A DNA stretch of 64,000 nt from Boseongicola sp. SB0665_bin_10 (GTDB taxonomy: Bacteria > Pseudomonadota > Alphaproteobacteria > Rhodobacterales > Rhodobacteraceae). Position numbers and translations under genes: made by a program. This document shows, in pieces, positions 51,227 to 59,950 of the stretch (its first letter is position 1; every line of letters begins with the position of its first letter). The stretch covers positions 16,802 to 80,801 of the forward strand of contig VXSG01000005.1 in the NCBI GenBank assembly GCA_009838075.1. The letters run 5' to 3'. Below the pieces are notes generated by a model. That model was not told the DNA's origin. It worked only from the letters and a program-made list of their open reading frames with translations, and did not search any database.

Positions 51227-52137
51227 AACCCGTGGATCGCCCTTTCCGGATAGCATGCGTCGGCGAAGTGATGATCGAACTCGTTGCGGGAGACGGCAAT
51301 GCCGCCGAACTGAGCGTGGCGGGCGACACGTACAACACGGCGGCCTATCTCAAGCGCGTCGCACCGGTACTGGACGTCGAATACGTGACGGTTCTTGGCA
51401 GGGACAGGTTCTCCGACCGCATCGTCCGCGACATGGAGGCAAGGGGCATCGGCGCCACGGCCGTCACCCGGCATCCGAATCGAATGCCGGGCCTCTACGC
51501 GATCGAGACTGATGCCGCCGGCGAGCGCAGCTTCGCATACTGGCGTTCGTCCTCCGCGGCGCGGACGCTCTTTGACGCGGACGGTCGCGACCCGGCGGAT
51601 GTCCTCGCCGGCCACGACCTTGTGCTGCTTTCGGGGATTTCGCTTGCGATTCTGTCACGCGCGGCGCGGGACCGCCTGCGCAATGCGCTCGAGGGGTTTC
51701 GGGCGAGCGGCGGACTTCTGGCATTCGACAGCAATTTCCGCCCGCATCTCTGGAACGACCTCGAGCTTGCACGTGCCGAAACGAAGAGGTTCTGGCGGTG
51801 CACCGACATTGCGCTTCCTTCCGTCGATGACGAAATGGCGCTCTTCGGCGATGCTGACGGCGCGGAGGTCATGGCCCGACTCCGATCTTGGGGTGTCTCG
51901 CGCGGGGCAATCAAGCGCGGAGATGCAGGGCCAGTGGATCTGGGACCTGGCGGGCATGCCTTGAGCGTGCCGGTTGCCGAAAATGTCGTGGACACGACGG
52001 CGGCCGGCGACAGTTTCAACGCGGGCTATCTCGCGGCAACGTCCACTGGCCGGTCGTCGATCAAGGCAATGGAGGCCGGACATGCACTCGCACTCAAGGT
52101 CATCGGCAAACGGGGCGCTATCGTGGACATCGACTGA
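51223..52137 (+). CDS. kdgK: 2-keto-3-deoxygluconate kinase (PfkB family)
   Basis: 304-aa PfkB sugar kinase. N-terminal CVGEVMIELV and AGDTYNTAAYLKR, the latter typical of KdgK; FDSNFRPHLW; and the C-terminal PfkB signature DTTAAGDSFNAGYLA with the catalytic Asp in AAGD. It phosphorylates 2-keto-3-deoxygluconate before KDPG aldolase cleavage (aldolase not in window). It is translationally coupled to the GntR gene and provides the third step expected after the dehydratases and KduD encoded divergently. Confidence 0.92.
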   Translation: MKPVDRPFRIACVGEVMIELVAGDGNAAELSVAGDTYNTAAYLKRVAPVLDVEYVTVLGRDRFSDRIVRDMEARGIGATAVTRHPNRMPGLYAIETDAAGERSFAYWRSSSAARTLFDADGRDPADVLAGHDLVLLSGISLAILSRAARDRLRNALEGFRASGGLLAFDSNFRPHLWNDLELARAETKRFWRCTDIALPSVDDEMALFGDADGAEVMARLRSWGVSRGAIKRGDAGPVDLGPGGHALSVPVAENVVDTTAAGDSFNAGYLAATSTGRSSIKAMEAGHALALKVIGKRGAIVDID

Positions 52138-52760
52138 GGCTGGCGTTTCCAGGGATGCGCAGTTGCCGGTGAGGCGTGATCCTTGCAACGGCGTCTTCGC
52201 TTTCTGGTGAGAGCGTTCAGGGCTGGCGTTGCACCAGTGATCGACCTTGAACAGGCAAGTCGCCGAGGTCCTCGATTGGTGACAGACTGTCGCTCCCGGC
52301 GAAGTGCCGGAACGGGGATCACGGTCGGCACGTGCGTGGCGCGGCAGCACTTGACTTGGCTCTTTCGCGCCTGTGCGTACCCGGCGATGGCCAACCTTGC
52401 AGCCGGGGCTTCAGTTTGCGTTTCCGAGACATCGGGCTCCACTTGGTTCTTGCTGCAACGAACGCAACTTCCACGCCCAGCGCCCGAATACCCAAGTTGC
52501 CGTGAAATGTGCAAGGCATGAAGCCAGGCAAGCAAACGTCAATGAACGCGATGATCCGACCTGGAATTCGATTCCGCGCGTTGCGAGGCGTTTGCCCAAT
52601 ATGGCGAAACAATGCACGAAAAGTCGGATGGCTCCCGCCCATTCCCGAGAAATGCAGCGCTTGCCGCTTGATCGTGGGGCCGTGCAGCGTCGATGGAATC
52701 GATCCCAAGCTGTGCCCTCCTCCGCCCGTGCGGCGACAATGGGGGCTTGAGCCCGGGAGG
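52138..52760. repeat. Intergenic region with dispersed ~220-bp repeat, copy B at 52459-52679
   Basis: The 623 bases between kdgK and the fused TRAP permease hold one recognised element, the repeat at 52459-52679, which matches 39361-39580 over its full length and in the same orientation. In the minus-strand frame it encodes RIIAFIDVC and MPCTFHGNLG with only one long open frame continuing in both directions. DNA at 52138-52458 shows nothing I can identify, and 52680-52760 is simply the gap to the permease stop. Confidence 0.65.
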
Positions 52761-54722
52761 TCAGGGCACAAAGGTCGCCAGCGACGGAACGGCGATCAGC
52801 AACAGGGTCACGAATCCCATGACCCAAACAAATGGCAACGCCCCGACAAATATGTCCGAGAGCGTAATGCCGGCACTACGCAGCGTTGAGCTCACGACAT
52901 AGCAGGTTAGCCCGAATGGCGGTGTAAGCAGGCCGATTTCCACCGCAATGACCGTCAATATCCCGAACCAGATCGGGTCACCCCCAAGAAGCAGCGCGGT
53001 TGGCAGCGCGATCGGAACGACAATCAACATGATGGAAACGGACTCGAGGAACATGCCAAGGGCCACCAGGAGCAGCACGTAGATCAGCGCAAACTGCCAG
53101 AGGTGAAGACCAAGGCCGTTGATCATGCCACCGACCTGCTGAACGAACCCCGACGATGCCAGCATGATCGTGAAGATGTTCGCCGACAGTATCAGGAAGA
53201 GAACAGTCGTCGCGATCTGGCCGGTTTCCACCATCACGCGCCATAGCGCCGTGCGGTCCAGCCGTCCACGCGCGAAGGCATAGATCAACGCTCCCGCCGA
53301 ACCAACCGCGCCACCCTCCGTGGGCGTGAAGAACCCGTTGTAGATTCCGCCGAGCACCAGGACGATCAACCCCAGGACCGGCGCCAGGAGGACGGCAGCG
53401 CGACCCGCGTTCATGTCCTGCTGTTCAGCGCGCCCCTCGTCCCTTGTGGCATTGGCAAATACCTGCTGCGGCCAAAGCCAGGCGCGCATCCAGATCATGA
53501 GGCACATCGCGAGAGCGAGGATCAGGCCGGGAACGACGGCCGCGACGAAAAGATGGCCGACCGATTGCTCTGCCAGAAAGCCGTAGACGATGAGCAACAG
53601 GCTGGGCGGAACCAGCATTCCCAGAACCGAGCTTCCCGCCACCACGCCAACAGCAAATCGCCGGTCGTATCCGTGGCGGATCATCTCGGGTGACGCGATC
53701 TTGGCGAAAACGGTAGCAGAGGCGATCGAGGAACCTGTGATTGCGGCAAAGATCGTGTTGGCGGCGACGGTGGCAATGCCAAGACCGCCCCGGATCGGTC
53801 GCGTGAGCCAGCGTGCCACGACAAAGGTCTCCCGGCCGATGTTGGCGGCGGACACCACAAGGCCCATCAACACGAACAGCGGCACCGCACTGAAAAAGTA
53901 ATTTGCGAGATATTCGTTGCCCGCAATCCCGAGCATCGCGTAGGGCAGCGCGACGCGCCCCTTGATGAGCCAAAGCGCGACAAAGCCGACAAGGATCATG
54001 GCGATCCCGACATGCAACCCCAGGAGCACCATCAAGACCAGAACAAGCACCGCGCCGGCCCCGATGGAAAAGTTGGACCACCCTGCATCCATCGCGGCCC
54101 CGAAACCGACGTGCCAGGCGACAAAGATCGCGACCAGCGAGAGGGCCAGGACCAGCGACTTGGCAATTGTGCCCTCCCTGAACCCGGTTCGCAGCACGCG
54201 CAAGGTACGAAGGAGTAACGCGGTGGCTGCCATTGCGCTGCCCAGGATGACCAGCAGGCGCAGGGGCCAGACCTGAAACGAAAAGGCGCCGGGGATGCCG
54301 ACAAGCTCGGTTTCCTGGTAGGCCCGCGTCAGCTTGGGCCAGCCGGCCTGGATCATCAGTATCATCACGACGACGCCCAAGAGCGAGATCACGACTTCCA
54401 GAATCGTCCGGACAAGCGGCGCGCGGCGCTCGAAGATGCCGAGCACAAAATCGACCCGCGTCATGCGCCCGGAACGAAACGCGCTGCCAACTTGCAGGAA
54501 CGTGGCGCCAACAAGCGAATACGCGACGATTTCAGTGACCCCGCGAATGGGGCTCAGAAAGAACTCGCGCGCGATCACTTCGGCGCAGATCAGGACCATC
54601 AGCGCAAAGAACCACACCGTGCCAATGGCGCTCGCAGCCTCCGAAACGGGCCCGAAGGCCCGGTCAAGTGCCCCCGGCGCCGGCGTGGCGCGCCGGGGGG
54701 GCGTGTCAGGTGCTTCGGGCAA
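52761..54722 (-). CDS. Fused TRAP permease DctQM
   Basis: 653-aa protein joining small and large TRAP permeases. Residues ~25-190 are DctQ (CAEVIAREFFLSPIRGVTEI, GSAFRSGRMTRVDFVL), a linker helix follows, and residues ~225-650 are DctM (GLHVGIAMILVGFVALWLI, NTIFAAITGSSIASATVFAKI, LGMLVPPSLLLIVYGFLAEQ, FFTPTEGGAVGS, LLTPPFGLTCYVV). It starts at TTG 54722; no better codon exists before the first helix. A perfect 10-bp hairpin overlaps codons 8-18. It works with the SBP encoded just upstream. Confidence 0.92.
   Translation of the reverse strand: MPEAPDTPPRRATPAPGALDRAFGPVSEAASAIGTVWFFALMVLICAEVIAREFFLSPIRGVTEIVAYSLVGATFLQVGSAFRSGRMTRVDFVLGIFERRAPLVRTILEVVISLLGVVVMILMIQAGWPKLTRAYQETELVGIPGAFSFQVWPLRLLVILGSAMAATALLLRTLRVLRTGFREGTIAKSLVLALSLVAIFVAWHVGFGAAMDAGWSNFSIGAGAVLVLVLMVLLGLHVGIAMILVGFVALWLIKGRVALPYAMLGIAGNEYLANYFFSAVPLFVLMGLVVSAANIGRETFVVARWLTRPIRGGLGIATVAANTIFAAITGSSIASATVFAKIASPEMIRHGYDRRFAVGVVAGSSVLGMLVPPSLLLIVYGFLAEQSVGHLFVAAVVPGLILALAMCLMIWMRAWLWPQQVFANATRDEGRAEQQDMNAGRAAVLLAPVLGLIVLVLGGIYNGFFTPTEGGAVGSAGALIYAFARGRLDRTALWRVMVETGQIATTVLFLILSANIFTIMLASSGFVQQVGGMINGLGLHLWQFALIYVLLLVALGMFLESVSIMLIVVPIALPTALLLGGDPIWFGILTVIAVEIGLLTPPFGLTCYVVSSTLRSAGITLSDIFVGALPFVWVMGFVTLLLIAVPSLATFVP
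54671..54699 (-). promoter_or_regulatory. Perfect 10-bp GC hairpin at the start of the fused DctQM gene
   Basis: Arms CCCCCGGCGC (54671-54680) and GCGCCGGGGG (54690-54699), nine-base loop, within codons 8-18 of the TTG-initiated permease and 39-67 bases beyond the SBP stop. It could protect the SBP message and hinder translation of the permease. The role is inferred from the parallel hairpins at 2611-2644 and 46230-46256. Confidence 0.6.
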
Positions 54723-54737
54723 TCAAGACGGCCTGCT

Positions 54738-55802
54738 CTACTGCGTCCAGTCCCGCAGCGGTGCGGACCCACGTTCGCGACCGCCGTCAAGGAAAGCCTT
54801 CAGGACTTCCGCCGCCGGAAGACCGGCCGCGGCATTCAACGCAACCCAGTCGCCAGCCAGATCGGGCAGCCCGTTGACCCAACGCAGGCGCTCCGCCTCC
54901 GGCAGTTCCGAGACGATGGCGCCCTGCTCCTGCATGGCCTTCAGGAAGCCGGCCTCGCGACCGCCAACCGCATCGGCGACCATTTGGCTGTATTCCATTC
55001 CAAGCGCCATCAGCACGCCTTGCACGTCTTCCGGCAAGCTGTTGAACGTTTCGGCATTCATGGTCAGCGAACCGGTGACCGGGCCGCCCATGTCCACGAG
55101 CGTGATATGGGGAGCGACTTCGTGGATCTTGAACGGGAGCATGCCGTTGATGGTCATGACGGCCCCGTCGGCAACGCCCGTGGAAATCGAGCTGTAGAAC
55201 TCCGGAAACGCAGCATTGACCGCAACCGCCCCCGTGCCTTGCAGCCAGTTGCCGACCGCCCCGCCGGCCAGCAGCTTCAGCCCCTGCAGGTCGTCCAGCG
55301 AACTGACCGGCTCCTTGGTGATCAGGTGATAGGAGCCATCCGCCATCGCGCCAAGATGGACCTGATTGTACTTGGCCCATTGTTCATTCATTGCAGGCAC
55401 TTCTTCATGCAGTTGGTTGCCAATTTCGGTCAGGTCATGCACGCCGCTGACCGCGAACGGGGCATAGAAATGAACGTTGTGAAGCGGCAGCTTTTCCGGC
55501 TCGAAAATCGTGCCGATCCAGGCCAGGTCCGCCAGGCCGCTTTCCACGCCTTCCAACGCATTGAACGCGTTGAACAGCGAACCGGCATAGGCCTCGGTCC
55601 ACTCGATGCGATTGTCGCTGCCCATGGCCTCGAGCCGCTTGTTGGTCTCCGGCACGACGTGTTTCGTGATGACCTCGACCCACGGCAGGAACGGTGGATG
55701 GCTGGATCCGGCCGTCAGCTTGATTGTCTCCGCCGAGGCCGCGATGCCGCTTGCCATCAGGCAAGCGGTCCCGATGGCGAGCGCCCTTGAGAATTCAGTC
55801 AT
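54738..55802 (-). CDS. TRAP transporter substrate-binding protein DctP
   Basis: 354-aa periplasmic binding protein with a signal peptide (MTEFSRALAIGTACLMASGIAASA in two parts). Family segments are IKLTAGSSHPPFLPWVEVI, YHLITKEPVSSLDDLQGLKL, in which the usual binding Arg of the KxR region is replaced by Lys/Leu, and INGMLPFKIHEVAPHITLVDMG. This departs from the standard carboxylate-clamp Arg and suggests a different class of ligand. It is followed 15 bases later by the fused permease and preceded by the SnoaL-like gene. Confidence 0.9.
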   Translation of the reverse strand: MTEFSRALAIGTACLMASGIAASAETIKLTAGSSHPPFLPWVEVITKHVVPETNKRLEAMGSDNRIEWTEAYAGSLFNAFNALEGVESGLADLAWIGTIFEPEKLPLHNVHFYAPFAVSGVHDLTEIGNQLHEEVPAMNEQWAKYNQVHLGAMADGSYHLITKEPVSSLDDLQGLKLLAGGAVGNWLQGTGAVAVNAAFPEFYSSISTGVADGAVMTINGMLPFKIHEVAPHITLVDMGGPVTGSLTMNAETFNSLPEDVQGVLMALGMEYSQMVADAVGGREAGFLKAMQEQGAIVSELPEAERLRWVNGLPDLAGDWVALNAAAGLPAAEVLKAFLDGGRERGSAPLRDWTQ

Positions 55803-55839
55803 GGTTTACCTCCCGGTTGATTGCGTGCCGGCCCCGGGT

Positions 55840-56460
55840 TCAGCCCCAGGCATGTCCGGCCCAAGTGATTGATTTCCCGGCCAGCCATTCGGCGCCGGTG
55901 GCGTAAAGCGCTTCGACCTCGGGACCCTTGAGGCCCGGCATGTCCTTCTTGACCGAATAGCCGACCTGCGACTGAAGATAGGCAAGATGCTGATACCCCG
56001 TCGGAAACTCGTCCAAAACCGCTTGATCAAGCTCAATCGCAACGCTTGGTCCAACCGGGTCCATCCGGTCCTTTTCATAAATCGGCTGGCGCAGGCACAT
56101 TCCCCATTTGCCGTCACGCTTCTCCAGAAAGTCAAGGAAGCGTCCCGTGCAGACGACATCCACCAGAACACCGTGCACCTCGCCGCGCTGCGAGATCGTC
56201 ATCTTGGTTTGCGTGACTGCCCGGTTGCCTGCGATTTCGCAATTGAACCCGCCCAGAAAATGCAGGATCGACACGCCGCGCGCCCAGCCTTGCCTGTTCA
56301 TTTCAATGAACTCGTCGGCCGTGCCCTGGGTCCAGGTGGCCATCATGCGACCGTCGTCATGCCAGACCGTGCGGAACTTGTCCCAGAAGCCGGCATCCCG
56401 CCATATGGCCCAGTTCTCGATCAGTTCGCGCAGCAGAAGCCTGTCTTGCCAATCGTCCAT
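55840..56460 (-). CDS. SnoaL/NTF2-like protein
   Basis: 206-aa protein with the SnoaL-like alpha+beta barrel pattern: a helical start (LRELIENWAIWRDAGFWDKF), the acid-residue strand WHDDGRMMATWTQG, then ILHFLGGFNCEIAGNRAVTQTKMTI and the core strands. Similar proteins are isomerases, dehydratases or ring-hydroxylase beta-subunit relatives. It lies nine bases after the aldehyde dehydrogenase stop and before the TRAP SBP, so it likely acts on the imported compound. No catalytic assignment is possible. Confidence 0.8.
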   Translation of the reverse strand: MDDWQDRLLLRELIENWAIWRDAGFWDKFRTVWHDDGRMMATWTQGTADEFIEMNRQGWARGVSILHFLGGFNCEIAGNRAVTQTKMTISQRGEVHGVLVDVVCTGRFLDFLEKRDGKWGMCLRQPIYEKDRMDPVGPSVAIELDQAVLDEFPTGYQHLAYLQSQVGYSVKKDMPGLKGPEVEALYATGAEWLAGKSITWAGHAWG

Positions 56461-56469
56461 CGGGGCCTC

Positions 56470-57963
56470 CTAGAACGGGGTCTTCCGGCCGCCGCGTTCC
56501 ACGGTCAGCCATCGCGTTTCAGTAAAGGTCTCGACCGACCAGCGCCCGCCGTGCCGTCCCAGCCCGCTGCTCTTCACCCCGCCAAACGGGATGGTCGGCT
56601 CGTCGTAGATCGTGGTGTCGTTGACATGGGCCATGCCGCTTTCGATCCGCCGCGCAACGGCCAGTCCACGTTCTTCATCCCGCGTGATCACCGACGCCGA
56701 AAGCCCGTATCTGCAATTGTTGGCGAGCGCGATCGCCTCATCCTCGCCGTCGGCGAACATGACGTTGGCGACCGGGCCGAACACTTCCTCATGGAAGATT
56801 TCCATGTCTGGGGCTGCGCCCGTGATGACCGTCGGCTGGTAGTAGAGCCCTTCTCGCGTGCCACCCGCGTGGAACTCGACCCCGTCAATCCGCGCCTGCG
56901 CCAGCCGTGCGTCGACCTTTCGGGCCTGCGCTTCGTTGATCATCGGACCGATCTGGTTTTCCATCATTGTGGGATCGCCGACCCTCAGCTCTTTCGTGGC
57001 TGCCACGAACTTGGTCATGAATGCGTCTTCGAGCTTGCGGTCGACGATGATCTTCTCGGCGGACATGCAAATCTGGCCCTGATGGAAGAACGCCCCGAAC
57101 CGGGCGGACTTGACCGCCACCTCGAGGTCGGCGTCGTCAAGCACGATCAGGCTGTCCTTGCCGCCAAGTTCCACGCAAGCCTTCTTCAACAGGTGGCCGG
57201 CCTTGCCCGCGATCGACCGGCCGACGGCAGTGGACCCCGTGAAGCTGATCGCCCCGACCTTGGGGCTTGCGACAAGTTCATCCCCGACCTCGGCAACATT
57301 GTCGCGCGAGCACGTCACGACGTTCAGGACGCCCGGCGGGAACCCTGCTTCCTCGAAGACCTCCGCGATCATCAAGCCGCCTGTGACCGGAGTTTCTTCC
57401 GAGGGTTTCAGGACGATTGCGTTGCCGACCGCAAGCGCCACCCCCATGCCGCGGCTGGACAACAGGAGCGGGACATTCCAGGGACTGATGACGCTGACCA
57501 CGCCAAGGGGCTGGCGTTCGACGATGCTGGTCTTCAAGTGATCAGAGGGCATGGTTTCGCCCGAGGGGAGATAGGCCGCCGCAGCCGCCGCCCGGTAGAC
57601 ACCGGGGGTGTAGCCGGTTTCGAACAGGCTCTTTCGGATCCAGCCACCACATTCCGCGGTCAGTGCACCAACGAAGTCGGCCCGCCGGGCTTCGAGAACG
57701 TCGGCCACCCTTAGCAACAGCCTTGCACGTTCGGTGAACGGGAGCGCCGCCCAGGCCGGCTGCGCCGCTGATGCCGCGTCGATCGCCGCCTCTGCATCCT
57801 CTCGGGTGGCGTCCGGGGCCTTGGCCCACACATGACCGTTTGCCGGATTGAGGACATCAAAGGTGCCGTCCGACGCAGGACGCCAGGCACCGCCGATCGA
57901 CAAGCCCTTCGCCTGATAGGATTCTGCAAGGGCCTTGTTGAAGGGTGGCGATGGAACGGTCAT
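56470..57963 (-). CDS. Aldehyde dehydrogenase (benzaldehyde/vanillin-type)
   Basis: 497-aa NAD(P)-dependent aldehyde dehydrogenase. Catalytic Cys in FHQGQICMSAEKI, general base Glu in ACVELGGKDSLIVLDD, cofactor Gly loop in SFTGSTAVGRSIAG, and VSVISPWNVPLLLSSRGMG. The sequence type resembles enzymes oxidising aromatic aldehydes such as vanillin. It follows the GntR gene by 20 bases and leads the cluster of catabolic and TRAP genes, so the imported substrate is likely metabolised through an aldehyde. Confidence 0.93.
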   Translation of the reverse strand: MTVPSPPFNKALAESYQAKGLSIGGAWRPASDGTFDVLNPANGHVWAKAPDATREDAEAAIDAASAAQPAWAALPFTERARLLLRVADVLEARRADFVGALTAECGGWIRKSLFETGYTPGVYRAAAAAAYLPSGETMPSDHLKTSIVERQPLGVVSVISPWNVPLLLSSRGMGVALAVGNAIVLKPSEETPVTGGLMIAEVFEEAGFPPGVLNVVTCSRDNVAEVGDELVASPKVGAISFTGSTAVGRSIAGKAGHLLKKACVELGGKDSLIVLDDADLEVAVKSARFGAFFHQGQICMSAEKIIVDRKLEDAFMTKFVAATKELRVGDPTMMENQIGPMINEAQARKVDARLAQARIDGVEFHAGGTREGLYYQPTVITGAAPDMEIFHEEVFGPVANVMFADGEDEAIALANNCRYGLSASVITRDEERGLAVARRIESGMAHVNDTTIYDEPTIPFGGVKSSGLGRHGGRWSVETFTETRWLTVERGGRKTPF

Positions 57964-57983
57964 GTCTCAACCAAATTGCTGTC

Positions 57984-58700
57984 TCAGACCGCTTGCAGAA
58001 GTGTCGGGATATGGTCTGATTCACGCTGTCCGACGAACAGGCGGGCATATTCAAAGGTGGCGTTGGAATGTTCACGCATCACGGTCTCGGCTCTGGCGGC
58101 GTCGCCGTCTTCCACCGCCTTGGCGATAATCACGTGTTGCGCGTGGCCGACTGACATCCGCAGGCGCTCCTTGTCCAGCAGATCGGGGTTGGGAGCATAT
58201 GTGCCCAGGGCGGCCATCGGAAGATGACGGATCGGTTCGTATGACAACGCAATGTACTCGTTGCCGCAGTCACGCATGACGGTTTCGTGGAAAAGAGTGT
58301 TGGCATCCTGAAACGCCGCCACGTCATCCATGCCGATCCGGCGCCTGAGCACGATTCGTTCGGTCATTTCAATGCTGCGCGCCAGATCCTTGCGCGTGGC
58401 TTCCCTTACGCCGTTCGCGGCCAATGCTGCAGCCGCCGCGCCTTCCAGGACCCCGCGGAGCTTGATGACCATTTCCAGTTCGCCAAGGCTGACCTTGCAA
58501 ACTTCATAGCCTCGACCCGGTAGTTTCTTGATCAACCCGGTCATTTCCAGGCGGGTCAAGGCGAACTTTGCGGGGGTGCGGGACACGCCCAGCATTCCTG
58601 CCACCACGACCTCGGACAGCCGCTCGCCTCCTGAAAGCTCTCCATCCAGAATCATCTGGCGAAGCTTCGCGAGTGTCTGCTGTTCAGCCTTCTTCACCAA
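57984..58700 (-). CDS. GntR-family regulator (FCD domain)
   Basis: About 238-aa regulator. Winged helix at residues ~10-75: LSEVVVAGMLGVSRTPAKFALTRLEMTGLIKKLPGRGYEV. The FCD domain shows the expected metal-site residues in FQDANTLFHETVMRDCGNEY and MREHSNATFEYA. It starts at TTG 58700 or GTG 58697. It is the first gene of the minus-strand cluster, behind a consensus promoter whose -10 region is covered by a palindrome, pointing to self-repression and control of the downstream aldehyde dehydrogenase/TRAP genes. Confidence 0.9.
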   Translation of the reverse strand: MVKKAEQQTLAKLRQMILDGELSGGERLSEVVVAGMLGVSRTPAKFALTRLEMTGLIKKLPGRGYEVCKVSLGELEMVIKLRGVLEGAAAAALAANGVREATRKDLARSIEMTERIVLRRRIGMDDVAAFQDANTLFHETVMRDCGNEYIALSYEPIRHLPMAALGTYAPNPDLLDKERLRMSVGHAQHVIIAKAVEDGDAARAETVMREHSNATFEYARLFVGQRESDHIPTLLQAV

Positions 58701-58728
58701 TGGCCCCGAAACGAATCCATTTTACCCG

Positions 58729-58761
58729 AAATAGTCTATTTTTTCTCACATTGTCTGTCAA
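58729..58761 (-). promoter_or_regulatory. Sigma70-like promoter with palindrome over the -10 box
   Basis: On the minus strand TTGACA (58761-58756), a 17-base spacer and TAGACT (58738-58733) form a consensus promoter for the GntR gene; the predicted start of transcription is about 25 bases before its start codon. The perfect palindrome AAATAG-T-CTATTT (58729-58741) covers the -10 box and would be blocked by a bound dimer. The remaining gap (58762-59014) shows nothing else recognised. Confidence 0.78.
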
Positions 58762-59014
58762 TTTGCATTCATTCAGTCGGACTTTGGCTCACGTGACTCC
58801 AGGTCGCCGACGCGGTCGCCACGACCGACGTCGCAAGATTCGCGCTTGGTTCGGGTGTCAGAAGCGTGATCCATTCCGGAAATGCATCTGGCGCACGCGA
58901 GCCGGTTCTCGCCGAACGATCCCGGCCATCGGAGGGGGTCATGAGGAACGCGGGTTCAAGAGTCCGGCCAATCTCCCGATGGGTGCCGGCACTCCGGGAC
59001 TCCATGCGTCGCGC

Positions 59015-59950
59015 CTAGTCCGGCTCGAGTTCGGCAAGCGCCCTTTGAATTGCCACCAGCATTGCATCGCGTCTTTGCGACAGCTCGGCGACGGTACGAC
59101 CTTCGTTGGCTTCCGCCAGACCCTCTTCGAGCAGCTTTGCGTTCGCGGCGTTCAGCCGCGGCGAACCCAGGTCGTCCCACCAGCCGTTGAAGGTGTCTGC
59201 AAAGTGATCGCAAAAGGCCGCCAGTCCGCCTTGGCCGGCGCCAAGGCCAAAAAGGGTCGTCGGCCCCATGGTTGCCCATCTGAGCCCTGGACCGGAAGCG
59301 ATCGCCTTGTCCACGTCGCCAACGCTTGCGACGCCGCTCTCGACCAGGTGGATTGCTTCGCGCCAGATGGCAGCTTGCAGCCGATTGGCGACATGGCCCG
59401 GCACCTCCTTCTGCACACGGATCGTGGTCTTGCCAATGTCCGCATAGAACGCCTCTGCCGCTTCAATCACGCCGGGCTGCGTGCCTTCGTTCGCCATCAG
59501 CTCGACAAGGGGAATCAGGTGCGGCGGGTTGAAGGGATGGCCCAGAATGAACCGGCCAGGCGAGCGCCATCCCTTCTGCATTTGTCCAAGGGTCAGCCCC
59601 GAGGCCGAGCTTGCGACAATTGCCCGAGACGAAAGGCGTGGCTCGATCCGCGCATAGGTATCGTGTTTCATGGCAATCCGTTCGGGAACGCTCTCCTGAA
59701 TGAAGTCCGCACCGTCAACCGCTTCTTCAGGCGATGGGTGAAAGGTGATCCGATCCGGATCGCCCCGTTTCGTCAGCCCGATCCTAGTCATTGCAGGCCA
59801 AGCCGTCCGAACATGGTCCCGAACGGCCGCTTCGGTTCCCGCGGCCGGATCGAAGACCGCCACCGACCGGCCGGAAGCCAGAAAGAGTGCCGCCCAGCTT
59901 GCGCCGATGAGGCCCGCACCAATGACGCTGGTTCGTGCAATTTCAGACAT
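59015..59950 (-). CDS. 3-hydroxyacyl-CoA/L-carnitine dehydrogenase-like enzyme
   Basis: 311-aa NAD-dependent enzyme of the family including L-carnitine dehydrogenase and lambda-crystallin/L-gulonate 3-dehydrogenase. NAD motif VIGAGLIGASWAALFLASG, the catalytic His in ILGHPFNPPHLIPLVEL with the conserved Glu, KEVPGHVANRLQAAIWREA and GPGLRWATMGPTTLF, which is typical of carnitine-type members. It is the last gene of the Rieske oxygenase operon and overlaps the SDR stop (TGATG). Substrate could be carnitine or a 3-hydroxy acid. Confidence 0.88.
   Translation of the reverse strand: MSEIARTSVIGAGLIGASWAALFLASGRSVAVFDPAAGTEAAVRDHVRTAWPAMTRIGLTKRGDPDRITFHPSPEEAVDGADFIQESVPERIAMKHDTYARIEPRLSSRAIVASSASGLTLGQMQKGWRSPGRFILGHPFNPPHLIPLVELMANEGTQPGVIEAAEAFYADIGKTTIRVQKEVPGHVANRLQAAIWREAIHLVESGVASVGDVDKAIASGPGLRWATMGPTTLFGLGAGQGGLAAFCDHFADTFNGWWDDLGSPRLNAANAKLLEEGLAEANEGRTVAELSQRRDAMLVAIQRALAELEPD

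Noticed and set aside
58769..59005. 78-codon minus-strand frame
   Set aside because: No domain and no start signal; overlaps the promoter side of the GntR gene.
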